Shown one piece after another: positions 48,133 to 55,907 of a stretch of 64,000 bases of DNA. The translations under genes were made by a program, and so were the position numbers. The stretch is from Actinokineospora fastidiosa (lineage in GTDB: Bacteria; Actinomycetota; Actinomycetes; Mycobacteriales; Pseudonocardiaceae). The notes below the pieces were generated by a model. It was not told the DNA's origin and made no database searches. It saw nothing but the letters and a program-made list of their open reading frames with translations. Each line of letters begins with the position of its first letter. Positions within the stretch are counted from its first letter, which is position 1. The stretch lies in contig NZ_BMRB01000001.1 in assembly GCF_014648415.1 (NCBI RefSeq), forward strand, positions 1,674,001-1,738,000. Reading direction: 5' to 3'.

Positions 48133-49290
48133 TCAGGCCAGCTGGCGGTCCAGCACGACCGGCGACAGCGCGTGCTGGACGACCATGGCGGCGGCGCCGA
48201 GCATGGCGGCGTTGTCCGCGGTCTGCGACGGCACGATCCGCAGGTGCTCGGTGGCCAGCGGCAGCGACCGGCGGTAGATGGCCTCGCGCACGCCCGCGAG
48301 CAGCATCTCGCCCGCGTTGGACAGCGACCCGCCAATGACGATCAGCGACGGGTTGAACAGGCTGACGCAGCCCGCGAGCACCTCGCCGATGTCGCGCCCG
48401 GCCTGGCGCACGGCCTGCCCGGCGACCGGGTTGCCGGACTGCACGAGCGCGACGACGTCGGCGCTGGTGGTGGCCTCGATGCCCGCCTCGCTGAGCCGGG
48501 CGGCCACGGCCGGTCCGCTGGCGACGGCCTCGAGGCAGCCGGTGTTGCCGCAGCGGCAGGGCGCGTCGCCCGCGCCGGGGGCGAGGATGTGGCCGAGGTC
48601 GCCCGCGGCGCCGACCGCGCCTCGGTGCAGCTCGCCGTTGCTGATCAGGCCCGCGCCGATGCCGGTGGCGACCTTGACGACCATCATGTGCTGCTCGTCG
48701 GGGTGGCAGCGGGCGTGCTCGCCGAGGGCCATCAGGTTGACCTCGTTGTCCACCAGGACGGGGACGTCGAAGTCGGCGGCCACGCGGGCGGGCACGTCGT
48801 AGCCGTTCCAGCCGGGCATGATCGGCGGGTTGGTGGGGCGGCCCGTGGAGTGCTCGACCGGGCCGGGCAGGCCGATGCCGACGCCTGCGACGGGCGTGCC
48901 CAGCGGGGTGACGAGCGCGCGCCAGGTCTTGGTGAGCAGGCCCAGCACGGCGTCGGGGCCGTCGGCGATGTCCAGGGCGAGGCGCTCGGTGGTCAGCGGC
49001 TCGCCCGCGAGGTCGGTGACCGCGACGGTGGCGTGGGTCGCGCCGACCTCGGCGGCCAGGACCAGGCGGGAGCGGGCGTTGAAGACGAACCGGCTGGCGG
49101 GCCGCCCGCCGGTGGACGCGCCGTTGCCCCTGTCGGTCACCAGGCCCGCGTCGACCAGCGAGTCCAGCCGCGCGCGGACGGTCGAGCGGGCCAGGCCGGT
49201 CTCGGTGACCAGCTCGGCGCGGGTGCGGGCCTGCCCGTCGCGCAGCAGCCGCAGCAGCTCGCCGGGAGATGCGGAGGGGGAGATCTGCAC
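48133..49290 (-). CDS. ROK-family transcriptional regulator
   Basis: A 385-residue protein: an N-terminal MarR/winged-helix region (ELLRLLRDGQARTRAELV followed by TETGLARSTVRARLDSL) and a sugar-kinase-like ROK domain (AAEVGATHATVAVTDLAG; GIGLPGPVEH; ROK signature region VATGIGAGLISNGELHRG and GDLGHI; zinc-binding CRCGNTGCLE). These regulators sense sugars or their phosphates and control carbohydrate genes. No sugar-transport genes are adjacent, so its target may be elsewhere. GTG at 49290 is preceded by GAGGAAAGAG. Divergent from the next gene. Confidence 0.88.
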   Translation of the reverse strand: MQISPSASPGELLRLLRDGQARTRAELVTETGLARSTVRARLDSLVDAGLVTDRGNGASTGGRPASRFVFNARSRLVLAAEVGATHATVAVTDLAGEPLTTERLALDIADGPDAVLGLLTKTWRALVTPLGTPVAGVGIGLPGPVEHSTGRPTNPPIMPGWNGYDVPARVAADFDVPVLVDNEVNLMALGEHARCHPDEQHMMVVKVATGIGAGLISNGELHRGAVGAAGDLGHILAPGAGDAPCRCGNTGCLEAVASGPAVAARLSEAGIEATTSADVVALVQSGNPVAGQAVRQAGRDIGEVLAGCVSLFNPSLIVIGGSLSNAGEMLLAGVREAIYRRSLPLATEHLRIVPSQTADNAAMLGAAAMVVQHALSPVVLDRQLA

Positions 49291-49456
49291 GTCGCTCTTT
49301 CCTCGTCCGGGCCCAGCCGCCCTGGGCTGACCGAAGTGTAGCGCGGTTCGTGCGAGATTCGCCGGAACTTCGCCATAGGTGGGACGACTTTTGATCGATT
49401 CTTGCCAATAGTGCCGACGGGTTTCGCGCATGGTTACCCGTGGGTAATGTCGGGCC

Positions 49457-50626
49457 ATGCCTACCGGCCGTGAGTACGACATCGTCCTGTTCGGGGCTAC
49501 CGGCTTCACCGGCGAGCTGACCGCCGAATACCTCGCCCGGCACGCCCCCGCGGACTGCCGCTGGGCCCTCGCGGGCCGCAACCAGGCGAAGCTCGCCGGG
49601 GTGCGGTCGCGGCTGGCGTCGATCAACCCCGCGCTGGCGTCGATGGACCTGCTGACCGCGGACGTGAACGACGCCGCGTCCCTGGCCGCGGTCGCGTCCG
49701 CGACCCGGGTCGTGATCACGACGGTGGGGCCGTACGTGGCGTACGGCGATCCCCTCGTGGCGGCCTGCGCGGCGGCGGGGACGGACTACGTGGACCTGAC
49801 CGGGGAACCGGAGTTCGTGGACCGGACGTATGTGCGCCACCACGCGACCGCGGTCGCGTCCGGCGCCCGTCTGGTGCACGCCTGCGGGTTCGACTCGATC
49901 CCGTACGACTTGGGCGTCTACTACACGGTTCGCGAGCTGGGGGCGTCCGGGCCGGTGTCGGTGGACGGTTTCGTGCGGGCGTCGGCGGACTTCTCCGGCG
50001 GGACGTACCACTCGGCGATCACCGCGTTCAGCAGGCTGCGGGAGAGCGCGGCGGTGGCGAAGGAGCGGCGTGCCCTGGAGACGCGGCAGTCGGGGCGTCG
50101 GGTGCGGGGTGCGGGGCGGCCGCACCGGTCGGCCTTCGGGTGGTGGGCGCTGCCCGCGCCGACCGTCGATCCGCAGATCGTGCTGCGGTCGGCGCGGGAG
50201 TTGGCGTCGTATGGGCCGGACTTCACCTATGGGCACTACATCGCCTTGCGGCGCTTGCCTACGGCGTTGGGGCTTGTGGGCGGGGTCGGGGTGTTGTTCG
50301 GGCTGGCGCAGATCCCGTTCACCCGCAACTGGCTGTTGAACCGCAAGAAGCCGGGGGACGGGCCGTCTCCGGAGAAGCGCGCGCGGTCGTGGTTCAAGGT
50401 CCGCTTCGACGCGAAGGGCGAGGGGAAGCGGATCGTCACGGAGGTCAGCGGCGGCGACCCGGGGTACGACGAGACGGCGAAGATGCTCGCCGAATCCGCG
50501 CTGTGTCTGGCGTTCGACGACCTGCCCGCGACCTCCGGCCAGGTGACCACCGCGGTCGCCATGGGCGACGCGCTGCTGGACCGGCTGATCAAGGCCGGGA
50601 TCGCCTTCACCGTGCTGGAGAGCTGA
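49457..50626 (+). CDS. Saccharopine-dehydrogenase-like / trans-acting enoyl reductase family protein
   Basis: A 389-residue NAD(P)-binding protein. N-terminal Rossmann motif DIVLFGATGFTGELTAEYLA, then RWALAGRNQAKLAGV, TTVGPYVAYGDPLVAACA and YVDLTGEPEFVDRTY. This is the family containing mycobacterial Rv2449c and the trans-acting enoyl reductase Rv2953 of phenolphthiocerol/PDIM synthesis. A hydrophobic stretch near residues 272-290 may associate it with the membrane. Role likely in lipid modification; the actual substrate is unknown. It stands just outside the azoxy-type cluster and could belong to it, but orientation and the intervening remnant argue against. Confidence 0.8.
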   Translation: MPTGREYDIVLFGATGFTGELTAEYLARHAPADCRWALAGRNQAKLAGVRSRLASINPALASMDLLTADVNDAASLAAVASATRVVITTVGPYVAYGDPLVAACAAAGTDYVDLTGEPEFVDRTYVRHHATAVASGARLVHACGFDSIPYDLGVYYTVRELGASGPVSVDGFVRASADFSGGTYHSAITAFSRLRESAAVAKERRALETRQSGRRVRGAGRPHRSAFGWWALPAPTVDPQIVLRSARELASYGPDFTYGHYIALRRLPTALGLVGGVGVLFGLAQIPFTRNWLLNRKKPGDGPSPEKRARSWFKVRFDAKGEGKRIVTEVSGGDPGYDETAKMLAESALCLAFDDLPATSGQVTTAVAMGDALLDRLIKAGIAFTVLES

Positions 50627-50630
50627 CGCC

Positions 50631-50880
50631 TCAACCGGCGCGCGCGAGGATTCCGGGCAGTCGGCGGAGGGCGCCAGGGGTCGCGGCGGAGCGGTCGGCC
50701 GAGACGAAGGTCAGCAGGCGGACTCGACCGCCCACCGCCGCCGCGGTCTTGTGGTGGCCGTCGAGGAGGTAGTGGAACAGGCCCCAGTGCGCGTCCTCCT
50801 TGTACCGAGGCCCTGAAGGTTGAGGTATCCGAACGCCACCGCCGTCGGATGGCCGACGGAGCCGTGGCGAGGATGACCCG
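50631..50880 (-). pseudogene. Frameshifted, 5'-truncated gene remnant (HHK-motif family)
   Basis: Read on the minus strand, one frame gives GHPTAVAFGYLNLQ, and after a one-base shift at about 50809-50813 the next frame continues PRYKEDAHWGLFHYLLDGHH and KTAAAVGGRVRLLTFVSAD to a TGA at 50631-50633. The joined sequence is protein-like throughout, whereas either frame alone is not. The 5' end dissolves near the desaturase terminator. I take it as a decayed gene; the DGHHK box recalls ParB-like/AbiEi-type proteins of unknown function, but I cannot name the family. Confidence 0.55.
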
Positions 50881-50909
50881 CCGGGCAGGGGGAAGCGAGC
50901 GGATAACGA

Positions 50910-50947
50910 CGAAGGCTCCCGCCCTCCGTAGAGGGCGGGAGCCTTCG
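50910..50947. terminator. Terminator hairpin downstream of the desaturase gene
   Basis: CGAAGGCTCCCGCCCT (50910-50925) pairs perfectly with 50932-50947 around a 6-nt loop. It lies 10 bp after the minus-strand desaturase stop, closing the leftward operon of the cluster. Confidence 0.8.
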
Positions 50948-50956
50948 GGAGAAGGG

Positions 50957-52024
50957 TCAGACCGTCACTTCACCGCGACGCGCGGGGGCGCTCACGTCGT
51001 GGAGGAAGGTGGCGACCTCCTTGTAGGACGCCCAGAAGCCCATCTCCACGTAGGGGATGCCCTTCTCGGCGCAGTACTCCATGGTCAGCTCCCGCGCCCG
51101 GGCCAGGGAACCCTGGGGCATGGACGGGAACAGGTGGTGCTCGATCTGGTAGTTCAGCCCGCCGTACATGAAGTCGATCAGCGGGGACGGGTTGATGTTG
51201 CGGGAGGTCAGCACCTGCCGCTCCAGCCAGTCGAGGGTCTCCTCATCGCCGTCGCGGATCTCCATGCCCTTGTGGTTCGGGGCGAAGATCATGCCGAAGT
51301 AGACGCCCATCACGGCCTGCTGGATCAGCAGGAAGGCGATCGCCAGGCCCGGGGACAGGACCAGGAACGCGCACGTCAGGTAGACCGCCAGGCGCAGGAC
51401 GATCAGACCGGCCTCCAGCGCCGGGTTCTTGACCTCCCGGCGCAGGATCATCTTCCACGCCGTCTTCTGCATCTTGTACGACTCGAGCGTCAGCAGCACG
51501 AAGAACAGGACCGACTGGTGCCGGACGATGAACCGGCCCACCCGGGTGCGCGTGCCGTACTGCTTGATGTCGAAGATCGCCGTGCGGCGGCCGATGTCCG
51601 GGTCGAGGGACAGGTGGTTGGGGTGGCTGTGGTGGCGGTTGTGGTGGTTGACCCACCAGCCGTACGAGAACCCGTTGATCAGGTTCGCGTGCGTGTACCC
51701 CACCACGGTCGCCGACGACCGGGCGCGGAACATCGACTTGTGGCCGGCGTCGTGGAACATGAACGACGCCTGCGCGCACCACACGCCGATCCAGACGGCG
51801 TTGACGAGCTGCCACCAGGTGTCGCCCAGGACGAAGAACGCGGCGATGCCGAGGCCCAGCATCGCCAGGTTGACCGAGATCCGCCGGTAGTACCAGCCCG
51901 CCTGCAGGTCCAGCAGGCCCTCCGCCTTGACCCGGCGGAGCAGCTCGGTGAACGAGGCCGAGCCCGTGTTGGCCTGCCGCACATCCGGATCAGGCGTGGT
52001 GGTGCTGACTTGCGTGGACTGCAT
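50957..52024 (-). CDS. Membrane fatty acid desaturase (three His-box type)
   Basis: A 355-residue diiron membrane enzyme introducing a double bond in an acyl chain. All His boxes are present: HDAGH in FMFHDAGHKSMF, HNRHH in NHHNRHHSHPNH, and QIEHH in NYQIEHHLFPSMPQ. Four membrane spans are arranged as two pairs. The QxxHH third box resembles front-end acyl-lipid/acyl-CoA desaturases. It is the last gene of a leftward set with the 43-codon ORF and the DUF2156 gene, all divergent from the kinase/PrpD pair. In the cluster context I infer that it desaturates the fatty tail of the product; a role in membrane lipids is the alternative. Confidence 0.88.
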   Translation of the reverse strand: MQSTQVSTTTPDPDVRQANTGSASFTELLRRVKAEGLLDLQAGWYYRRISVNLAMLGLGIAAFFVLGDTWWQLVNAVWIGVWCAQASFMFHDAGHKSMFRARSSATVVGYTHANLINGFSYGWWVNHHNRHHSHPNHLSLDPDIGRRTAIFDIKQYGTRTRVGRFIVRHQSVLFFVLLTLESYKMQKTAWKMILRREVKNPALEAGLIVLRLAVYLTCAFLVLSPGLAIAFLLIQQAVMGVYFGMIFAPNHKGMEIRDGDEETLDWLERQVLTSRNINPSPLIDFMYGGLNYQIEHHLFPSMPQGSLARARELTMEYCAEKGIPYVEMGFWASYKEVATFLHDVSAPARRGEVTV

Positions 52025-52103
52025 GCCGTGACTCCTTAGCGATGACGACGGAGGCGGGGCCAGCGTGGCGGCCCGGGCTGATCCGGGGCTGACCCTGCGG
52101 TGA

Positions 52104-52235
52104 TCAGCCCGCGAGGGCCTCGTGCAGGGCGGCGAGCGTGTCGTCCGCCGCCTCGGCGACCTCCGGGTCGTCCGGGGCGCCGAAGATGCCCATCAGCGCG
52201 CCGACGGTGGCCTGCATCAGTTCCTCAGTGGACAT
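52104..52235 (-). CDS. 43-residue acidic small protein within the leftward cluster operon
   Basis: A short ORF (start MSTEELMQATVGALMGIF, end LAALHEALAG) with a good ribosome site (GGGAGCACGACC before ATG), located 13 bp after the DUF2156 gene and 79 bp before the desaturase gene on the same strand. Composition is Ala/Glu/Asp-rich and predicted helical, with strong third-position G/C. Spacing and codon use support a real gene. It could be an accessory peptide for one of its neighbours. I recognise no family. Confidence 0.6.
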   Translation of the reverse strand: MSTEELMQATVGALMGIFGAPDDPEVAEAADDTLAALHEALAG

Positions 52236-52248
52236 GGGTCGTGCTCCC

Positions 52249-53250
52249 TCAGAAGGCGCCGCAGGCGCGGAAGACGTGGGCGAAGGCGTGCAGGGACGCG
52301 CGGTCGGGGAAGGCGATGTACTCCGGGATCACCAGCGTCGGCGCCCACTTCTGCTTGTACGCCAACTGGCTCTGCGCCGGGTACAGGTCGCCGCCCTGGG
52401 CGAACAGCGCGTGCATCAGCCACTGGTAGCCGCGGTTGAAGCCGGGCAGCTCCTGGGTGGCGTCCAGCCCGGTGAACGGGGTGAAGCCGAAGTGCAGCCA
52501 CGGCACGCCCTCGGCGCGGAACTGCTCGATGGCGACGGAGTTGATGGCCTCCATCAGGCCGGGCGAGGTCTCCGGGATGCGCCGGGACAGGTCGTGCATC
52601 CAGCCGTGGCGGGTGCCGTACACCGGCGAGTAGGAGATGTAGCCGACCGGCTTGTCCTCGATCGAGCCGACGAACAGCCGCCGGTACGGCTGGCCGTCGC
52701 CGCCGATCTCGCCGACGAGGAACTCCAGCTGGTGCGCGCCGTCGCCCTTGGCGCCGAGCCAGGCGCGGTCGATCTCGGTGATGGAGCCCGCGTAGTGGGT
52801 GGCGTCGACCTCCTCGACGACCAGCCCGTTGCGGAACGCGCGCGAGATCTTGTTGCGCAGCTGCATGAAGCGGGTGCCGCGCAGGGTGAACTCCGGCAGC
52901 GACACCGCCCACGACGCGCCGATCTGGTTCACGGTGAACCCGTGGCGGGCGTAGATCTCCGCGTCGTGGCGCTGGAGCTGGACCGACACCACCTTGCAGT
53001 CCTGGGACCGGGCGAAGTCCGTGAAGGCCGCCAGCAGGCGGTCGTAGTCCTCCGGCGGGGCGAACACGCCGCCGAATTGGACGAGGTAGTTCCCGGCACG
53101 CCGGTAGGCCACCGCGCCCGGGACGCCCGGGCTGGTGAACGTCGCGGTTCCGGCGTTGAGCGTGAGGAAGGCGGAGGGGTTCTCGGCCTGTGTGTACGCC
53201 CGGATCGCGTCCAGCGCCGGGATCTCGGTCCTGCTCACTGTGCTGGTCAC
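52249..53250 (-). CDS. DUF2156 (MprF-type aminoacyl-tRNA transferase domain) protein; proposed seryl transferase of the azoxy pathway
   Basis: A 333-residue soluble protein with the tandem GNAT fold of the lysylphosphatidylglycerol synthase C-terminal domain: AFLTLNAGTATFTSPGV and AYRRAGNYLVQFGGV early; VSVQLQRHDAEIYARHGFTV, RFMQLRNKISRAFRNGLVV, PVGYISYSPVYGTRHGWMHDL, and LHFGFTPFTGL late. DUF2156 proteins take an aminoacyl group from aminoacyl-tRNA. In valanimycin synthesis VlmA moves serine from seryl-tRNA to isobutylhydroxylamine; the cluster context suggests this protein does the same. Family identity with VlmA is an inference I could not test. GTG start 53250 is preceded by AAAGGGGT. Divergent from the kinase gene. 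Confidence 0.75.
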   Translation of the reverse strand: MTSTVSRTEIPALDAIRAYTQAENPSAFLTLNAGTATFTSPGVPGAVAYRRAGNYLVQFGGVFAPPEDYDRLLAAFTDFARSQDCKVVSVQLQRHDAEIYARHGFTVNQIGASWAVSLPEFTLRGTRFMQLRNKISRAFRNGLVVEEVDATHYAGSITEIDRAWLGAKGDGAHQLEFLVGEIGGDGQPYRRLFVGSIEDKPVGYISYSPVYGTRHGWMHDLSRRIPETSPGLMEAINSVAIEQFRAEGVPWLHFGFTPFTGLDATQELPGFNRGYQWLMHALFAQGGDLYPAQSQLAYKQKWAPTLVIPEYIAFPDRASLHAFAHVFRACGAF

Positions 53251-53325
53251 GCCTGGCACCCCTTTCTGCGGTTCGTCGGCGAGGCCCGCCAAGTAGAACA
53301 CCGGGGATATAGCTGGGAAAGGCGC

Positions 53326-53345
53326 TGTCAGGAGCCCATCAGCAG
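53326..53345. promoter_or_regulatory. Conserved motif, copy 1, upstream of the kinase/PrpD operon
   Basis: GCTGTCAGGAGCCCATCAGC-like sequence (core TGTCAGGAGCC at 53326-53336) recurs upstream of the aldehyde dehydrogenase operon (55791-55801) with 16 of 20 positions matching. It lies in the 170-bp divergent region between the DUF2156 and kinase genes. It may be the site of a cluster regulator or part of a promoter. Confidence 0.4.
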
Positions 53346-53420
53346 CTGGTCAGAACCACTGGGGATCGTCGGTGTCGGGCGCCGACCGGCGGCCGGGTCA
53401 CACGCGCGGGGAGCAGTCGC

Positions 53421-54362
53421 ATGAGCGGTCCACTGTCGGACACCGGCCACGTGCTGGTGATCGCGAATCCGACCGCGGGCAGCGCGCGCGGGCCGCTGTT
53501 GGCCGCGGTGCGCGACGCGTGCGCCGCGCACGCCGAGTCCGAGCTGCACATCACCACCGCCAAGGGCGACGCCACCGAGAGCGTGCAGCGCGCCCTGGCC
53601 GAGCGCAGGCCGCCGGACCTGGTGGTCGTGGTCGGCGGCGACGGCACCGTCCGCGAGGTCGTCGAGGGCATGGCGGGCACGAGCACGGCCACCCTGCTGG
53701 TCGTCCCCGGCGGCACCGGGAACTCCGTCTACCGGATGCTCTGGGGCGAGCGGCCCTGGGCCGAGGCGGTGCGGGCGGTGTTCACCGGCCAGGCCGCGCG
53801 CCGCAGGCTCGACCTCGCCCGGCTGGCCGAGACCGGCGCGACGGTGTGCCTGGGCGCCTGCTCCGGCGTCGTCGCCGAGGCCCTGGACTACGCCCGCCGC
53901 ACCCCGCTGAGCGGGCGCGCCCGCTACGCCAAGGCCCTCGCCGACGCCTGCTCCGCGCACAAGCCCTACCCGGGCCGCGTCACCGTCGACGGCAAGGTCC
54001 TCTTCGAGGGCGACACCGTGCTGGCCAACGTCGGCGGCGGGCGCTACCGCGGCGGCCAGTACCTGCTGCTGCCGCTGTCTGAGCTCACCGACGGCCTGCT
54101 CGACGTCTGCGTCGTCAGCGGCCAGGTCGAGCCGGAGCGCGTGCCCGAGCTCATCCGCTCCGGCGGGCACCTCGGCGAGCCGGGTGTCTACTACGGACGC
54201 GGCAGCCGCATCCGCGTCGAGCGGACCGACGGCGAGACGCTGGTCTTCGAGCACGACGGCGAGCTGATCGCCGACACCGCGGCCAGCATGACCCTGCGCG
54301 TGGCGCCCGGGGCGCTGCCGGTGTGGGCGGACCCGGCGATCGCGGCTGGCCCGGCCTGGTGA
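53421..54362 (+). CDS. Diacylglycerol-kinase-family protein, VlmJ-like
   Basis: A 313-residue soluble lipid-kinase-fold protein. The nucleotide-binding region is clear: VLVIANPTAGSARG, VVVVGGDGTVREVVEGMAG (the GGDGT motif) and VVPGGTGNSVYRML (the PxGTxN motif). The C-terminal beta-sandwich ends FEHDGELIADTAASM. In valanimycin biosynthesis VlmJ, of the same family, phosphorylates valanimycin hydrate so that VlmK can eliminate phosphate. The next gene here is a VlmK-family protein in a GTGA overlap, which strongly supports this role over membrane-lipid phosphorylation. ATG at 53421 follows GGGGAGC. Confidence 0.85.
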   Translation: MSGPLSDTGHVLVIANPTAGSARGPLLAAVRDACAAHAESELHITTAKGDATESVQRALAERRPPDLVVVVGGDGTVREVVEGMAGTSTATLLVVPGGTGNSVYRMLWGERPWAEAVRAVFTGQAARRRLDLARLAETGATVCLGACSGVVAEALDYARRTPLSGRARYAKALADACSAHKPYPGRVTVDGKVLFEGDTVLANVGGGRYRGGQYLLLPLSELTDGLLDVCVVSGQVEPERVPELIRSGGHLGEPGVYYGRGSRIRVERTDGETLVFEHDGELIADTAASMTLRVAPGALPVWADPAIAAGPAW

Positions 54363-55771
54363 CCAGACTGCGCGCTCTGGCCGGGTGGGCGGCCGGGGTC
54401 CGGCCAGAGGACATCCCGACCCGGGTCCGCGAGTACGCGGCCAGCCAGGTGCTCTCCCAGGTCGCGGCCATCCGCGCGGGAGCGCGCCATCCGACCGCGG
54501 CCCGGCTGACGGCCGCATTCGGCGGCCCGACCCAGCCCGACCGCAAGGCCGCCGCGTGCGTCCTGGCCGCGCTGGGCTCCTGGCTCAACCTGGACGACAC
54601 CGCGTACGCGGGCCACCTCTCCAACTCGACCGTCGCCGTCCCCCTGGCCTACGCCCGCGACGGCGCGGACCTCATCACCGCGGTGGTCGTCGCCAACGAG
54701 TGCGCGGCCCGCATCACCGCGGCGGCGACCCTGGGCCCGCTGCGCGGGCAGAGCGCGATGCACACCCACCTCGCGGGCGCGGTCGCGGGCAGGCTCACAA
54801 CCGAGGACGCCGACGCCGAGCGCTGGACCGACGCGCTCGCGCTCGCCTTCGCGATGCCGAACTGGCCGCTGCTGCGTGCGTTCCTGGCCAGCGACGCCCG
54901 CCTGCTGTGCACGATGGTGCCCGTCCGCACCGCCCTGGACGCCTGCGACGCCGCCCACGCTGGCCTGACCGGCGCCCACGACCTGATGGAGCACCCGGAC
55001 GGGTTCCTCGCCCGCTTCGCCGAGGTCCCGCTGCCCGGCCAGATCGACCACGCCCTCGGCGAGCAGTGGCACACCGAGACCCTGTCGTTCAAGCTGCACC
55101 CCGGCGGCCCGGGCATCGACGCTGCCGTGGACGCCGCCGCGGAGCTGGCCCCGCTCGTCGACGACGACATCGCCGAGGTGACCGTCGAGGCGTCGGCCTA
55201 CACGCTCATGGCCCAGCACACCGCCGACCGGTACGCCGACGGTCCGGACACCCCGCTGGGCGCGCTCGTCCTGGACATCGCCTACCCGGTCGCCACGGCG
55301 CTCCTCACCGGACACCTCACCGCGGCGGACCTGGAGCGTCCGGCCACAGAGGACCCGGCGCGGTGGTCGCTGGCCAAGAAGGTGCGCCTGCGCGAGGACA
55401 AGGCGATGACCCGCGAGCTGCTGGCGTCCGACGCCCCCTTCGGCGCGGCGCTGCGCATGGCGGGCCGCGACGCCGAGCCGTGGCTGCGCAGGTTCGGCCT
55501 GACCGCGCCCGAGGGCGGGCAGCGTGACTTCCGGCACGCGACCAAGGCGACCCCGGCCCGCGTCACCGTCCGGCTCCACACCGGCGAGACGCTGACGAGC
55601 GAGCGCGCGATTCCGCGCGGCGCGGCCGGGCCCGAAACGCGCGCGGAGCACCGCTCGCTGATCCGCGCGAAATTCCGGGAAAGCGGCGGCAGCGCGGAAT
55701 CGGCCGATGTGGAACTGGAATCGCTGACCGGCGCGGGACTGCGGTCCTGGCTGCGTGCCGCCCTGAGCTGA
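54359..55771 (+). CDS. MmgE/PrpD-family dehydratase, VlmK-like
   Basis: A 470-residue member of the 2-methylcitrate dehydratase superfamily: AFGGPTQPDRKAAACVLAAL, GSWLNLDDTAYAGHLSNSTV (the conserved D-D-T region), SAMHTHLAGAVAG, and FKLHPGGPGIDAAVDAAAEL. VlmK, the valanimycin enzyme of this family, removes phosphate from the VlmJ product to create the terminal double bond. The GTG at 54359 overlaps the kinase stop, so kinase and dehydratase are made together. This pair predicts a dehydrated (acrylate-like) azoxy product or an analogous elimination. Confidence 0.85.
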   Translation: MTRLRALAGWAAGVRPEDIPTRVREYAASQVLSQVAAIRAGARHPTAARLTAAFGGPTQPDRKAAACVLAALGSWLNLDDTAYAGHLSNSTVAVPLAYARDGADLITAVVVANECAARITAAATLGPLRGQSAMHTHLAGAVAGRLTTEDADAERWTDALALAFAMPNWPLLRAFLASDARLLCTMVPVRTALDACDAAHAGLTGAHDLMEHPDGFLARFAEVPLPGQIDHALGEQWHTETLSFKLHPGGPGIDAAVDAAAELAPLVDDDIAEVTVEASAYTLMAQHTADRYADGPDTPLGALVLDIAYPVATALLTGHLTAADLERPATEDPARWSLAKKVRLREDKAMTRELLASDAPFGAALRMAGRDAEPWLRRFGLTAPEGGQRDFRHATKATPARVTVRLHTGETLTSERAIPRGAAGPETRAEHRSLIRAKFRESGGSAESADVELESLTGAGLRSWLRAALS

Positions 55772-55790
55772 CCGTTCGTCATCACTGCGG

Positions 55791-55873
55791 TGTCAGGAGC
55801 CGGTCAGACGGTCCTGCGAGAGTCGATCGCGTGGCGCGAGGCGAACGCGCCGGGAATCGTCGCCGGGAATCGT
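55791..55873. promoter_or_regulatory. Upstream region of the main biosynthetic operon with repeated motifs
   Basis: Copy 2 of TGTCAGGAGCC (55791-55801), followed by a perfect 13-bp direct repeat CGCCGGGAATCGT (55848-55860 and 55861-55873), ending 34 bp before the aldehyde dehydrogenase start. The direct repeat has operator-like spacing (13 bp). No TTGACA-type promoter is clear. Confidence 0.4.
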
Positions 55874-55907
55874 CACAGACCCCGCTGATTGTCGGGAAGG
55901 GCATGCG

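Noticed and set aside
49457-50626. Saccharopine-dehydrogenase-like gene as first gene of the azoxy cluster
   Set aside because: It is on the opposite strand to the adjacent arm, separated by a pseudogene and terminator, and has no role in the inferred pathway.
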